A DNA stretch of 64,000 bases from Macrolepiota albuminosa (Eukaryota > Basidiomycota > Agaricomycetes > Agaricales > Agaricaceae), in the NCBI GenBank assembly GCA_027475525.1, contig JAMWFC010000091.1:620001-684000 (forward strand). Direction: 5' to 3'. Positions 11,160 to 22,062 of the stretch are shown here, in pieces. Position numbers and translations under genes: made by a program. Each line of letters opens with the position of its first letter. Position 1 is the stretch's first letter. Below the pieces are notes generated by a model. It worked only from the letters and a program-made list of their open reading frames with translations, did not search any database and was not told the origin of the DNA.

Positions 11160-12576
11160 CTAGAGGTTAATAGTTTGATGTGTCTTCGACATGGGATGTC
11201 CGAGATTGCTTCCTCGAGCCTCCGATGACCCGTCTTCATCTATATCTTCGCTCTCCTCAAAAGAGCGTTTGGAAGTCCTCCTCCTACCACCATTAGACTT
11301 GGGAGCTGCGTCAACCGGGGGCGGTTCATCCGTGGGCCAATCCTGGGAATTCAAGCCTTCGATAAATGCCTGTGCCATTTTGGAATGATCGAAGAACTGT
11401 AGCTGAGACTCGACTCCCTGGGTTTTTTCAACCGCCACTTGAGACCTGGGGTCACAATGCTGAATCCATTCATAGGCAGCTTGAGCCGCCCATTCGAACC
11501 ATCTTTGAAAAGGTGTGCTCAAGAACTTGAAGTTCACACCAAGATACTCTCGGGGGTCTCTGAGCAAAAACCTTTTCATTTTCCCACCGAGAACAAAACC
11601 TTTTTTGTTGATTTGCTCGTGATCGAAAATTTCTGTCAGGAGGACAGGCACACCTATGTCTGAGTTATGCTGCAGGTAACGAAGGCCAAAATAGAGCATG
11701 ACATAGACAAAGGACTCCATATCATCTTGAATGGTGTGGATGGAATGGTGCTTAATAAGAAGAAGACACGACATAAATTTCCAAGTTCCCTGCAAAAAAC
11801 ATGATTAAATGGTAGAAAGCAATCTGAATTAGATGACTTGCGGTTCTCTCATGTGTAGATTCATCTTTGTGCTTTGCGAGGTCCCAGTCATACAAAACGC
11901 CATGCCCGTTCTCATCAATGAGTATATTCCTGCCGCTTATATCACGGTGAATCACACCACATTCTTCATATGCCTGTAGATTGCCTAAAGTCAAATGCGT
12001 TTATGACAACATGCACAAAGAAAAGCAAACGAGGTTTATTCACCGGTATATGTGTCAGAGACCACTTGCATGAGTTGTTTCGAGTTCTCAATAGTACTCA
12101 GAGGTTTTCCTATGGAATCGACAACGAACTGATGGTGGATTCGCCGTGTGATACGTGACCGGTCATTGTCAACAACCCACGGAGCCGCACAACGAGGAAC
12201 GATCTTGTCTGTGGGTGAATTCTCCACCTCAAGAGCATAGAGGTCAGTAACCGTCGTTTCGCCATCAAGATCCTCTCCGCATAAAAACTTGGGCACGTGC
12301 TTGACGTTTTTCTCTGCAAGCTTCTGGAGGATGTCTGCCTCTTGATCCAACGCGTGTGCACGAGTACGTCGTCCAGTGACAGAATATAGCGGAGCCATTG
12401 AGTTACAAGCGATGAACGTTGAATGCGCGGGGCTTCTTATCTTCACCAGGTACAATGAAAACAACGATGTCGTTTCTTTTCAGGGTCCACTTCGACGATT
12501 TCGCCTTTGCAAGTTCAGGCCTCAGTATCTAGTTTTTGGGAGGTTCCATAAAGAGTGCTCTTACCTAGAACGTTGA
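11160..12576 (-). pseudogene. FunK1-type protein kinase, truncated copy
   Basis: FunK1 kinases are a large basidiomycete/ascomycete kinase-like family. Readable pieces on the minus strand are: a start-proximal scrap at about 12576-12520; SSKWTLKRNDIVVF at about 12490-12440; the N-lobe remnant 12425-12050; the catalytic loop VIHRDISGRN with YDWDLAKHKD (11994-11850); and the C-terminal half ending at a stop at 11160. Defects: most of the N-terminal half is missing. An approximately 8-bp insertion near 12430 shifts the frame. About 23 residues containing the ATP-binding Lys region (FFKD-W in the other copy) are deleted near 12355. The second intron has a GC donor (11843-11794, GCAAGT...GCAG). 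CpG is still present, unlike in the full-length copy at 17930-21990. Confidence 0.82.
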
Positions 12577-12729
12577 AAGAGAGAATGCGTATATAGGGGT
12601 CTAACAAGTCAACGGTCAAATCGTGGGGGCACGCTCCTTTTTGGACTCTCAGACGACCACACTCCTATGTCAACATCCTATAAATACTTTGTTTCGCTCA
12701 CGAACTCTCCTGGGTTTATAGTAGTCCCG

Positions 12730-13340
12730 ATATCCATCCTCACATCAAGACACCGTTGGCCCAATGACACATTGCGTTGCTGATGCCGCCATCTTTAGCC
12801 AGGAAACGTCCTCCACGCTCTCCCAACCAGACATCGTACTCGATTTTGGTGATGCTTTGAGTCCCCGTGCACTTGAGGGAAAGCAGATCGGCGGCCCACG
12901 CTGGGTATTCCTCGATGTTGGAAATGGGGATCGTAAGGATGTCCTGGTGTCTTTCGAAGAGGCGCTCAACGTCATTCGAGATTTAGGCGCTACGGTCGTC
13001 GGTCGGGCTGATTTATAGTTACCGTCCACAGACTAGATTACAGTAAATACTTGGCGTCGTTGAAGTTGACTAGGTCTGGAGTTTAATTCGAAAGGTACTG
13101 TTGAACCCGATTTTGGAGGCGTATATCAATCAATAAAGCAACGAGTGATACTTTTTTTTACCTTGAAATCGACGTCAAGAACTATAACTTCATTATTCAA
13201 CCTCTTGAAAAGTCCAAAAGTTTCGAAGATCAGGTATGTGTGTGTGTCCCTGGAACTCATGCAATACCTAACATGTCGGTAACAGGAGGCCATGATCCCA
13301 ATTTCGTTGCAGAACTTGCTGCGAACCTCCTGGTGGTTGC
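12730..13340 (+). pseudogene. Amidase fragment with an internal micro-inversion
   Basis: 12750-13018 matches amidase exon 6 on the plus strand (GPMTHCVADAA, LSQPDIV, RALEGKQIGG, RDLGATVV) with small deletions. From about 13019 to 13199 the sequence matches the end of exon 6, intron 6 and exon 7, but on the opposite strand. From 13200 it returns to the plus strand with the end of exon 7 (SKSFEDQ), intron 7 and the start of exon 8 (EGHDPNFVAELAAN). One inversion of about 180 bp restores colinearity. The copy is inverted relative to the intact amidase and non-functional. Confidence 0.85.
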
Positions 13341-14904
13341 CAGTCCATGCGTAAGATGGCGAGTTAATGTAAAGGGACCGAGCAGGGTCGATATTTTACT
13401 TCGGTAAACCGTTCGAGAGGGAATCTGTCACGAGGGCTGATGTAATGGCTCATCATGGTGATCTATTTCGTCGACGGTTCCCATCCCAGGTCCTCGCTCG
13501 TGCGGGAAACCGGCGACGGAGATGACGATGCTACGAGGTAACTCGAATGACGAACTGGTACCGTTACTACTGCCTTCATCTCACGCTCTCTGCAATCATA
13601 ATCATTCATGTGTGCAAGTAATTTCAGCCCATTTTGCCCATTTCCTGCCGTCATAGGTACATTAACGCCTTACCGCTTGACAGTTCACATCTTCTTCTGT
13701 CACCTCTAGCACACAAACTGAACCGTTATGAACGGAAATTATGTCTGATTGTCGGCGTCCTCGATAGTTATCGCTCGATAAGTCACATCTATGCATTCCT
13801 CCTTCGCGAACGAGAATATTTGATAAAATGTTGGACTGGTTGAGTTATTCGGTGCCATCTCACAAAATGTAAACAGTTCAACCTCTTTACTTGGTTTATC
13901 ACTCACTATGGTAACTGAGCAATGATGCTGTCCCTTCGATTATATGAATCAATTTGGATTCCATTCTGCAAACTCCTAATTATCCCTCTCCTAGAAATGG
14001 GTAAGTCTCAGACCGATTAGAACGATCATCTCCTTATTTGATGTTTCAATGTTTATTTTGGGCAGGCATGACGCAGCGCGCTGATCTGTCTTGGCCTTGC
14101 ATTAGCGCTCAATGTATGTTGTCTGTAGATTAAGAGTGATTATCGTTAGCAGCCCAAACATCTATGTCTGCGTCCTTCTGGTGCTCCTTTTTGCTCTCAA
14201 CCGATGCACGAAAGCCTCGTCTTTCATCAATAGTCACAACTGTCATCTATGCTTGTAGGATAGTCTGCCGATGGGTCGGGTAATAGTTTGTCAACAGGTG
14301 ATATAAGTGCGAGCCATCTATACTCTGCCTATATCCAACCAAGCGACCTTGGAGTCAAAAACTTTCCGATGAAGTAAGGCTACTATATTCTAAGAGGAAA
14401 GAAATAGAAAGAAATAAATGCTTAAGCCACTTTTTATATAATACTCGTGCAGTATATTTCGTGCTGTACGCCAAAGGAGGAACTGTATGTACGAGCAAGA
14501 GCCATATGGAGACTGTAATTCCGTATGCAAGTCCAAATACTATTGCCAGATTAGCAGGTATGTCTGGGTACAACGGCCAAAGTATCTAAATGACACCAAC
14601 TCCTGTCGAATTAACCTTCGCACTTTTTCTCGCTCTTGTTGAAGGCCTCCCCTATTCTTACACAGATGGTGAACAATAATAGATCTGTGAGGTTGACTCA
14701 TGTTAATTCGGCTTTCACGTGCGCCACCCTTGTCTGAGGCGCATACTCAATGTTCCCCTATTTTCCTCCTTTTTCCGTCAATATGTGGCGTTATAGCCCC
14801 CTTTGCTCCTATGTGTGTTGAAAATCATATTCGGTGCCTCTATAGGAGGAACCTTGGACCCACTTCAGGCGACCGCGAACACTGCCTCCATACATCTGAA
14901 CAGG
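13341..14904. other. No confident gene
   Basis: Short frames only. A minus-strand stretch at 14573-14400 reads like one or two hydrophobic helices (ANLAIVFGLAYGITVSIW) and may be a transporter relic, but I cannot support a gene. CpG content is normal. Confidence 0.4.
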
Positions 14905-14911
14905 TATAAAA
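14905..14911 (+). promoter_or_regulatory. TATA box of the Gly/Asn-repeat gene
   Basis: TATAAAA lies 79 bases upstream of the ATG at 14990, followed by a pyrimidine/CA-rich leader. This is the classic layout of a strongly expressed fungal secreted-protein gene. Confidence 0.6.
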
Positions 14912-14989
14912 GGACGTACAACAACCCCAGCCTAACCTCATCCCCACACTTGCTTCACAAACCAACATCAACTCTCTACCACACACATC

Positions 14990-15539
14990 ATGAAATTCTC
15001 CATTGTTGCTGCTATTTTCGTTCATGCCGCACTTGTTACGGCTGCACCTGTCACTGAAAATACGAATATTTCCAAGGTTTGTACATTCCATTCAAAAATT
15101 TCAATTTTTAATAACTATCTTTCAGCGAGGATACTATAACTCCTACCGCTGGTACCCTTCATACAATTGGGGCGGAAATGGAGGTAATGGAGGTAACGGG
15201 GGAAACGGAGGAAACGGAGGATGGGGAGGCTATTCTGATTGGAATTCAAACTACGGAAATTGGTGGGGTGGTTCAAGTGGCGGGAACGGGGGTAATGGAG
15301 GCAACGGTGGCAATGGAGGCAATGGAGGCAGCTCTTGGTGGGGTGGATACTCTGGTGGTGGTAACGGGGGAAATGGCGGAAACGGAGGCAACGGCGGTAA
15401 TGGAGGGGGAGGGTCTTGGGGTGGAAACGGTGGAAATGGAGGCAATGGTGGTAATGGTGGTAATGGAGGGGGTGGGTCTTGGGGTGGCAATGGCGGAAAT
15501 GGCGGGAACGGAGGGAATGGCGGGAACGGCGGATGGTGA
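14990..15539 (+). CDS. Secreted Gly/Asn-rich repeat protein with a Kex2-type site
   Basis: Two exons, 14990-15076 and 15126-15539, give 166 aa. Residues 1-19 are a clear signal peptide (MKFSIVAAIFVHAALVTAA). At residues 29-30 a Lys-Arg pair formed exactly at the splice junction (NISK/RGYYN) is a likely Kex2 cleavage site. The mature part starts with an aromatic stretch (YYNSYRWYPSYNW). About 120 residues of (GGN)n follow, broken by Trp-rich spacers (GGWGGYSDW, SSWWGGYSGG, GGGGSWGG twice). There are no cysteines in the mature part, so it is not a hydrophobin. I do not recognise the family. By composition it could be a cell-wall or matrix structural protein, or a secreted effector-like protein. 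The downstream flank runs into the scaffold gap at 15591. Confidence 0.8.
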
Positions 15540-15590
15540 TACCTACAAAAAAGTTTCATCAGTCTCATCTCTTGACTAATTGGTATGGGT

Positions 15591-15690
15591 NNNNNNNNNN
15601 NNNNNNNNNNNNNNNNNNNNNNNNNNNNNNNNNNNNNNNNNNNNNNNNNNNNNNNNNNNNNNNNNNNNNNNNNNNNNNNNNNNNNNNNNN
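15591..15690. other. Assembly gap, 100 N
   Basis: Exactly 100 N, the conventional placeholder for a gap of unknown size. Base composition changes completely across it: CpG-normal on the left, CpG-depleted on the right. The two sides should not be assumed adjacent. Confidence 0.99.
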
Positions 15691-17929
15691 TGAATCAGAA
15701 TGAGAGAAGGCAGTGTAAAACAAGGTGTATCTACTGGGGGTGGATGTGTTGTGGAATAGGCTGTAAAAGACAAAGGATCAGAAAGATTGAAAGTGGGAAT
15801 ATGAGCCAGCTGTGATAGATTGTGATATGCATGGCCAGAGGAAAAATTGTGAAAAAAATGTGAATTTAGAGGACATACAGGTGTAAGAATATGTAAATTA
15901 TATGGAGGTAGAAAGGAGGAAGTTGAAGTTGGAATAAAAGAGTGAGAAAGAGAAGAAGATATATATAGTTTATTCAAGTGGGAACATTTAATTGGACATT
16001 ATTAAGGTCAGGAGACTAAAGTATCAGATGAGTTCAAAGGCAAAGAATTCAAATAGGGGGAAAAGTTATAAGAAAATAGTGCGGTTTGTTTGAAGAAACC
16101 CAATAAATGAGGATACTGGATAGGTTTCTCTGGCCTAAAGCCTGTAGGAATATGGCTGGTAAATAGATTGGATATTTTGACGATCTATAAGAAAAATGTA
16201 TGATGTCAGTGACAAGAAAATCAGAAGATCAGAAAAAGGCAACGTAAAGGTCCTGTTTGAGTGGTGGAGGGCAAGAATATTTTAAAAACACATCTTAAAC
16301 TTGGAATACTAGCAATCCTTGAGAAGGAAGCCCATAACCTGTTAAGCTAGTTCCAAAAATCTATAGACAAGTTAACAACTAACTATGAGCATATAGTGAG
16401 ATGGTGAATGTAAAGTACAATAATATAAATATACTTACATCCTCAATATACTGTCTTGATAAAAAATAGCAACTGAGGATGTTGTACAAAACACGTGACC
16501 ATGCAGTATAACTGACCCAATAGGATATCCACCCAACAGTCACCATGAGGAGACTGTTGGACAAGAAGACTTCAATCCCAATTAAAAACCTTTTCTAGTG
16601 TTTGCCATTAGTTTCAAAATAATGGATCAGGAACAGCAAAATTAACCTTTAATAAAAGACCTGTCATGAGCCATCAATTGACAGACCAGTTCAGTAAACA
16701 AGTAAACTATGCTTCTTCATAGCTCATGGTAACAATCAAAAAGTAGGGAGTAATTGTTGTTGATCCAACTATTCCATAAATGCCAGTCTTGTTAGACACC
16801 AACAATTACTGTAAGTGCCTGGAACCTTAATTGTGGCATAGAGCCAATATATGTTTTCATTGACACTTAATATAACTCTTGATACAGACACTCACATATA
16901 TATAGCTACAGTTGATACATACTATCCTCAGTCAAGTACATGATACCTGAGGGTAAGTGACCATCTACACATATTACAGATACTATACTTACCATAAACA
17001 CTACCTAGACTGAAGTACTTACTCATGTTTCTAAGTATCAATCTCTAACAAGTCTTGGTGGCAGCAGCATTTCTTGGCTGAGCAGATGGCATGCAATCTT
17101 TATGGCTCCCATTATAAATGACCTATTTCAAATTTGGGCTTTTTGAGTATTTCAGTGTTGACATTCAAAAATTGGTTGTGAAAACTAAAGATGTTCCTCA
17201 GATCATGTGCAAAGTTCACACTTTGCAAGCAAAACTTGACATCAAAACAGGGAGGTCTGTCAGCAGTTGCAACAGTATGTATGACAAGTATGGAAATAGA
17301 TCAAAGATAAGTGTGTCAACAGTGGTTAAAATACCAGACTGGACTGCTGCACTGCACAGCTACTTTGAGGCTTTCTGCACTATCACACTTGTATCTAACA
17401 ACCATTCAAGCTAGGTAAAAATAATTGTCTTCCCAATAACAGACTATGAACATTTAAGAAAGCTTTACTACAAACACCTGACATTTGCCCATTTCTAGTA
17501 ACATTACACATATCAGCTGCAAAAAGTCCTGTCATTGAGGCCATTTATGATGCATTATTGAATACAATGTCTCATAATATTTGGTTGGATTACATTAGAA
17601 ATATACATTGCACTATAATTACATAGAATAGTTTGATATATTTGGAAGCAATAATATTTGGTTGGATTACATTAGAAATATACATTGCACTATAATTACA
17701 TAGAATAGTTTGATATATTTGGAAGCAAGGCTGAGTAGATGGAAACAAAATGTCTATCAAAGAAATGCAATGCATTCATACATGATGATTCAACCTGGTA
17801 TGAGAATGAGTTGCTATTAAATGTTCCAATGTTGACTGCACAGAAAACTTTGAGTTTAAACCACTATGGGAACCTCTGGTTCTAGATGTCAATTGTTCAT
17901 CAGCTTGATTTTTCTCTGAATAAAATGTC
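15691..17929. other. CpG-depleted, AT-rich decayed sequence; no identifiable gene
   Basis: CG dinucleotides are almost absent; only isolated ones remain, for example near 16080, 16179, 16238 and 16492. Frames are short and riddled with stops. A 98-codon plus frame at 17118-17414 has no domain I recognise. It probably represents old mobile DNA. Confidence 0.5.
17574..17728. repeat. Exact 77-bp tandem duplication (3 of 13)
   Basis: 17574-17651 equals 17651-17728, within decayed DNA. Confidence 0.97.
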
Positions 17930-19444
17930 TAAGATTGCTTGCATGAGCCTTTAATGAACTGATTTTGTCTTGTAATCACTCTCAAATGGGCATTTTAAAG
18001 GCCTCATCATACCACCATCAGACTCAGGAGCTGCATTGATTGGAAGCAGTTCATCTGTGGGCCAATCCTGAAAATTCAAGCATTTGATAAATGCCTGTGC
18101 CATTTCAGAATGATCAAAGAACTGTAGCTGAGGCTCAACATCCTGGATTTTTCCAACCACCACTGAAGGAATGATGTCACAATGCTGAATCTATTCATAG
18201 GCAACTTGAGCTGTCTATTTGAACCATCTTTGAAAAGGTGTTCTCAAGAACTTGAAGTTCACACCAAGATCCTTTCAGAAGTTTCTAAGCAAAATTTTTA
18301 TTTTTCCACTGATAACAAAACCTTCTTTGTTGATCTGCTCATAATCAAAAATTTGTGTCAGGAGAACAGGCACATCTGTGTCTGAGTTATGCTGCAGATA
18401 ACAAAGGCCAAAATAGAGCATGACATGCAAAAAGACTCCATGTTATCTTGAATGGTATAAATCAAATGGTGCTGACTGAGAAGAAGACACAACATAAATT
18501 GCCAAGTTCCTTCTAAAAACATAATTGACTGGTGAAAAACAATCTAAATTAGATAACATACAGTTTCTCATGTCTTCATAACTGTTTGAGTTTATCTTTG
18601 TGCTTTGCAAGGTCCTAGTCATTCAAAACACCATGCTCATTCTCATCAATGAGTATATTCCTGCCACTGATGTCATGGTGAACAAAACCACACTTTTTAT
18701 ATGCCTGTTGATGACCTGAAATAAAATGTGTTTATAACTTGTTGAAGGAAGGAAGAGGGGTTTTATTCACCAGTAAATGTGTCAAACACCACTTGCACCA
18801 ATTGCTTGAAGTTTTCCAAAGCACTGAGGAGTTTTCCTATGAAATCAACAATAAACTGATAGTAGATCTGCCATATGATCTTTAACCAATCACTGCCAAT
18901 CATCTATGAAGCCAGACAATAAAATGGAGTCTTGTCTATGGGCCAAGACTCCACCTCAAAAACATAGACATTGCTGACCATTGTCTCACTATCAATGTCC
19001 CCTCTATACAAAAGTCTAAGCACATGTTTGACATTTTTCTTGGTGAGCTTCCAGAGGATGTTTGCCTCTGGTTCTAATTTATATGCATGCCAAAGATCCT
19101 TGAAGAAGTAATACTTGTTTATCACTTTCTCATAAACAGGGTATGCATGAGTACACCATCCAGTGACAGAATAGGGCATTGCCATTGATTTCCAAGCAAT
19201 GAACTCTCAAGGCTTCTTATCTTCACCAGGTACAGTGAAAGCAATGATGGGTCATTTCTTTTCAGAGGCCCAGTTTGACACCTTCTCTTTTGCAAGTTCA
19301 ATCTTAGCTATGTTGGCTAGATGAATGTTTGGATTGTGACCACAGTGTATATCATTGAGGTGAGAGAAGTGCCAAAAGTATTCAACAAATAGTTCAGAAT
19401 TTGTGTGATAGTCAAACTGAGATAAGACAATGACACCAGCACTG

Positions 19445-19600
19445 TCCCAATACATGAAGCATGCCATGTTAGTGCAAATAAAAAGGCTAAACCCAAATAT
19501 ACAGTGTTGACATGAGAATACTCCCAATACATGAAGCATGCCATGTTAGTGCAAATAAAAAGGCTAAACCCAAATATACAGTGTTGACATGAGAATACTC
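19445..19600. repeat. Exact 77-bp tandem duplication (4 of 13)
   Basis: 19445-19523 equals 19522-19600, inside the decayed FunK1 gene. Confidence 0.97.
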
Positions 19601-19679
19601 AGCCATGTAGTCTGCAAGTTGCACACAGATATGCCTACCTTTTTTGTCTTTGATTCAAATGGATGCTGGTTGTTGCTGC

Positions 19680-20692
19680 TGTCAGGTTCTGCTGACTACA
19701 GAGGCTTCTGCTAATAGTGAGTCTTTACTAGGCAGATTTGGCATTATAGGACAATTCCAAACCTATATGCAAGGAGGATGGGTAGGCTCTGGGGGCTCCA
19801 AAGAGGTGAGGAGGTTGTCCAGGGCTCACACAGAGCACCAGGGTTTGTTGAAGTTGAAGGAGGGGTTGCAGATGAGGTCTGAGAGTTGACGAAGGGAATG
19901 GAGCTGGGCAGGGGCAAAAAGACAATGAGGAGAAACCAAGAGACTGAGACAAAGGCTGAAAGACTGAAACTAAGACTGGGAGACTTTGAGAGTGGAGAAA
20001 TATATTGATTGTAATAGACAAAGACAAGGCAAAAGTTAGGCAATATCAAGACTACTGTAATGGAACACTAGCTACAGCTTAAGTATTTGTCACAAATGGA
20101 GTCTAGCTAACTGGTGTGGCCCAGATACCTGGTAGAGGTTGGGCTGGGCCTTCAAAGTTGTCAGCCTTTTTGAGGGCAGTGTGTTATCCAAAGAAAGAGT
20201 CAGACAGAGTTGTCTGAAGGAGTTTTTGGAGTGTTGTCAGAGTGTAAGAGGGTGGAGCTGATGGCAGTGTCAGGCCTGAGGATGTAGAGTCTGCCATCAG
20301 CTAAGGTTCAGGGGTTGTGATGCCAGTGCTGGGGCAAGAGTTGATAGTAGCTTCAGAGCTGAGGGGTCATGCATTGGCTGACATCCTGGGAAATTGATGG
20401 GTGCCAGTACTGGAGTGTTGCTGATAGCTAATGGTGGCCATTAGAGCCAATCGGGCTGGGGATTGGATTTGGATGTTGTTGCCCCAAAGAGTTGGTGAAG
20501 CCCAAGGACTAGGGGTGCAAGGTGGCTTCCAAAGTTCCAGAGTCAGGTGTTCTGGAGAGATTGAAGCCAATCTGGCAGGGAGTTGGGTTTGGATATTGTT
20601 GCCCCAGAGAGTTGGTGAAGCCTGGGGATCAGGGGTGCAGGGTGGCTTCTGGAATTCCAGAGTTGGGCGTTCTGGAGGAATAAGTTGTGACA
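19680..20692 (+). mobile_element. Solo LTR, family TGTCAGGTTCTGCTGA...TTGTGACA, copy A
   Basis: It begins TGTCAGG and ends TTGTGACA, giving the TGTC/GACA inverted termini of an LTR. Its length is 1013 bp. It interrupts the FunK1 pseudogene. The flanks are GCTGC (left) and GCCAT (right). They are not identical, but both derive from GCCGC followed by G by C-to-T or G-to-A change at CpG. It shares internal sequence with copies B and C. Orientation is arbitrary because no internal region remains. Confidence 0.72.
20445..20684. repeat. Two imperfect 120-bp tandem units inside LTR copy A
   Basis: 20445-20564 and 20565-20684 align with scattered substitutions, sharing GTTGCCCCA.AGAGTTGGTGAAGCC. The period is 120, so this is genuine divergence and unrelated to the 77-bp series. 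Confidence 0.85.
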
Positions 20693-21106
20693 GCCATGAG
20701 AGATTGGTTGATCCACAAAAGGTTCCCAACTCCTATCATTTTTGAACTCAATATTGACTTCTGCTTCATCAAACTTGATTTTTCATTTGATGTATTCACT
20801 GATACCTTGTATATGGTAGGGTCAGGCTTAATCTTTTACTGTGGGTCTGAGTTGGAATCCAGACTACTCCCAGTATTGACAATCTTGAAACCAGGAATCA
20901 AGCCCTTGACAAGGTCAATCTAAAGAGAATAATATGAAGAGAATATAATGTGGGATTGATTTGTGAACTTACAAAGAGGTCATACATCTTTGCTTCTGTG
21001 CCATTGATTGGTACTTTAGAGAAGTAGTCAGAGGAATGGCATAGAGTGATTTAAGGAGAAAATTGTCCAGGAAGTTGTTCACAGGCATTGGACCAAGGAA
21101 AAAGCC

Positions 21107-21895
21107 TGTCAGGTTCTGCTGATGATGGGGGCTTCCAATTGCAAGCAGGTCCTTACTAGGCAGACTTGAAGTCTACAGAGTGTTTCTGAGCCTATGGTGA
21201 GTGAGCTCCAAAGTTCTGGATAAGGCACAAGGGTTCTCTGGAGTGTGCATGGGGTGCCAGGGTTCAAAGAGATGAGTGGGCAGGATCCTGGGCTAAGTCC
21301 AAGAGGCAATAAAGGGGAGCAGGGCCAGGAAGGGTGGAGTTCAAAGAGATGAGTGGGCAGGATCCTGGGCTAAGTCCAAGAGGCAATAAAGGGGAGCAGG
21401 GCCAGGAAGGGTGGAAAGACAATGAGGAGGAACTTGGGAAGAGAGGAACTTGGAAGACAGAAAGGAAGATTTGAAATAAAACTTAGTGAACTGAAAAACT
21501 TTTTGAAGGAAAAAAATAGATTGAGCAAGTTAAATGAGATAGGCAGAAGTTATGGCAATATCAAGACTACTATAATGAGTTGCTGGTTACGAGCTAAATA
21601 CCTATGGTGGGTAAGATCCAGGTCATCTGGGCAAGTTCTGGGGCTGCACTCTATGTGGTCAGTCCTGTGCAGTGTATTGTCTGAGTGCAAGTTCTGTGGC
21701 ATATAGCCCAGATGCAGATGTGGTGCTGGGAGGATTGGTCAGGGCCTGTCAATTGTGTAGGACTATGTATCAGAGTTGATTGATGGGGTTTATAGTTTGA
21801 AGGCAGGTGCCGGTATTGGCTATGTGGCTGAGCAAGGGGGTGCCAGGGTTTGTGTGACATGCTGGGGAGGTACTGTAAGGGTGCTGGTTGTGACA
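21107..21895 (+). mobile_element. Solo LTR of the same family, copy B
   Basis: Starts TGTCAGGTTCTGCTGA, ends GGTTGTGACA, and is flanked by a perfect 5-bp target-site duplication AAGCC (21102-21106 and 21896-21900). Length 789 bp including one 77-bp assembly duplication. It sits inside the N-terminal coding part of the decayed FunK1 gene. Confidence 0.9.
21262..21415. repeat. Exact 77-bp tandem duplication (5 of 13)
   Basis: 21262-21338 equals 21339-21415, inside LTR copy B. Confidence 0.97.
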
Positions 21896-22062
21896 AAGCC
21901 AGTTATCTCCTGAGAAACCCTTTCCCAATGCTTCTCAAGCGAAAATGTTTGGCCTTCAAAGCCATTTACAGATGTATATGTCAGGATTTGACTTAAAATA
22001 AAATCAGAAAACCAACAATATCAAAGTTAAGTCTTTATATTGAATACATGCTCTCTTTTATA

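Larger units (their letters stand above)
17930..21990 (-). pseudogene. FunK1-type protein kinase, full-length but CpG-decayed and split by two solo LTRs
   Basis: Reading the minus strand from 21990: an N-terminal piece (QTFSLEKHWERV) lies up to 21896. Solo LTR 21895-21107 interrupts. FLGPMPV and VPINGTEAKMYDLF lie at 21100-20970, then LVKGLIPGFKIVNTG at about 20925-20860. Solo LTR 20692-19680 interrupts. QLADYMAEYSHVN and FDYHTNSELFVEYFW follow, then the KPREFIAWKSM region (Arg codon now TGA), YYFFKDLWHAY near 19110, the catalytic region about 18720-18560, and the C-terminal half to about 17930. It keeps the N-lobe segment missing from the copy at 11160-12576 but carries many stops, several explained by CpG-to-TpG/CpA change. 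It shares the kinase layout of the other copy and its second intron keeps a GT donor. Confidence 0.82.

Noticed and set aside
14355..14573. Possible membrane-transporter fragment on the minus strand
   Set aside because: Only one or two hydrophobic helices, no family motif and no continuing exons on either side.
15172..15536. Regular short repeats as a CRISPR-like array
   Set aside because: They are in-frame GGN codons of a protein, with no fixed repeat-spacer lengths, in a eukaryote.
15251..15568. Pro/Phe-rich reverse-strand frame opposite the GGN-repeat gene
   Set aside because: It is the mirror image of the GGN repeat. The plus strand has signal peptide, intron and TATA box; the minus frame has nothing.
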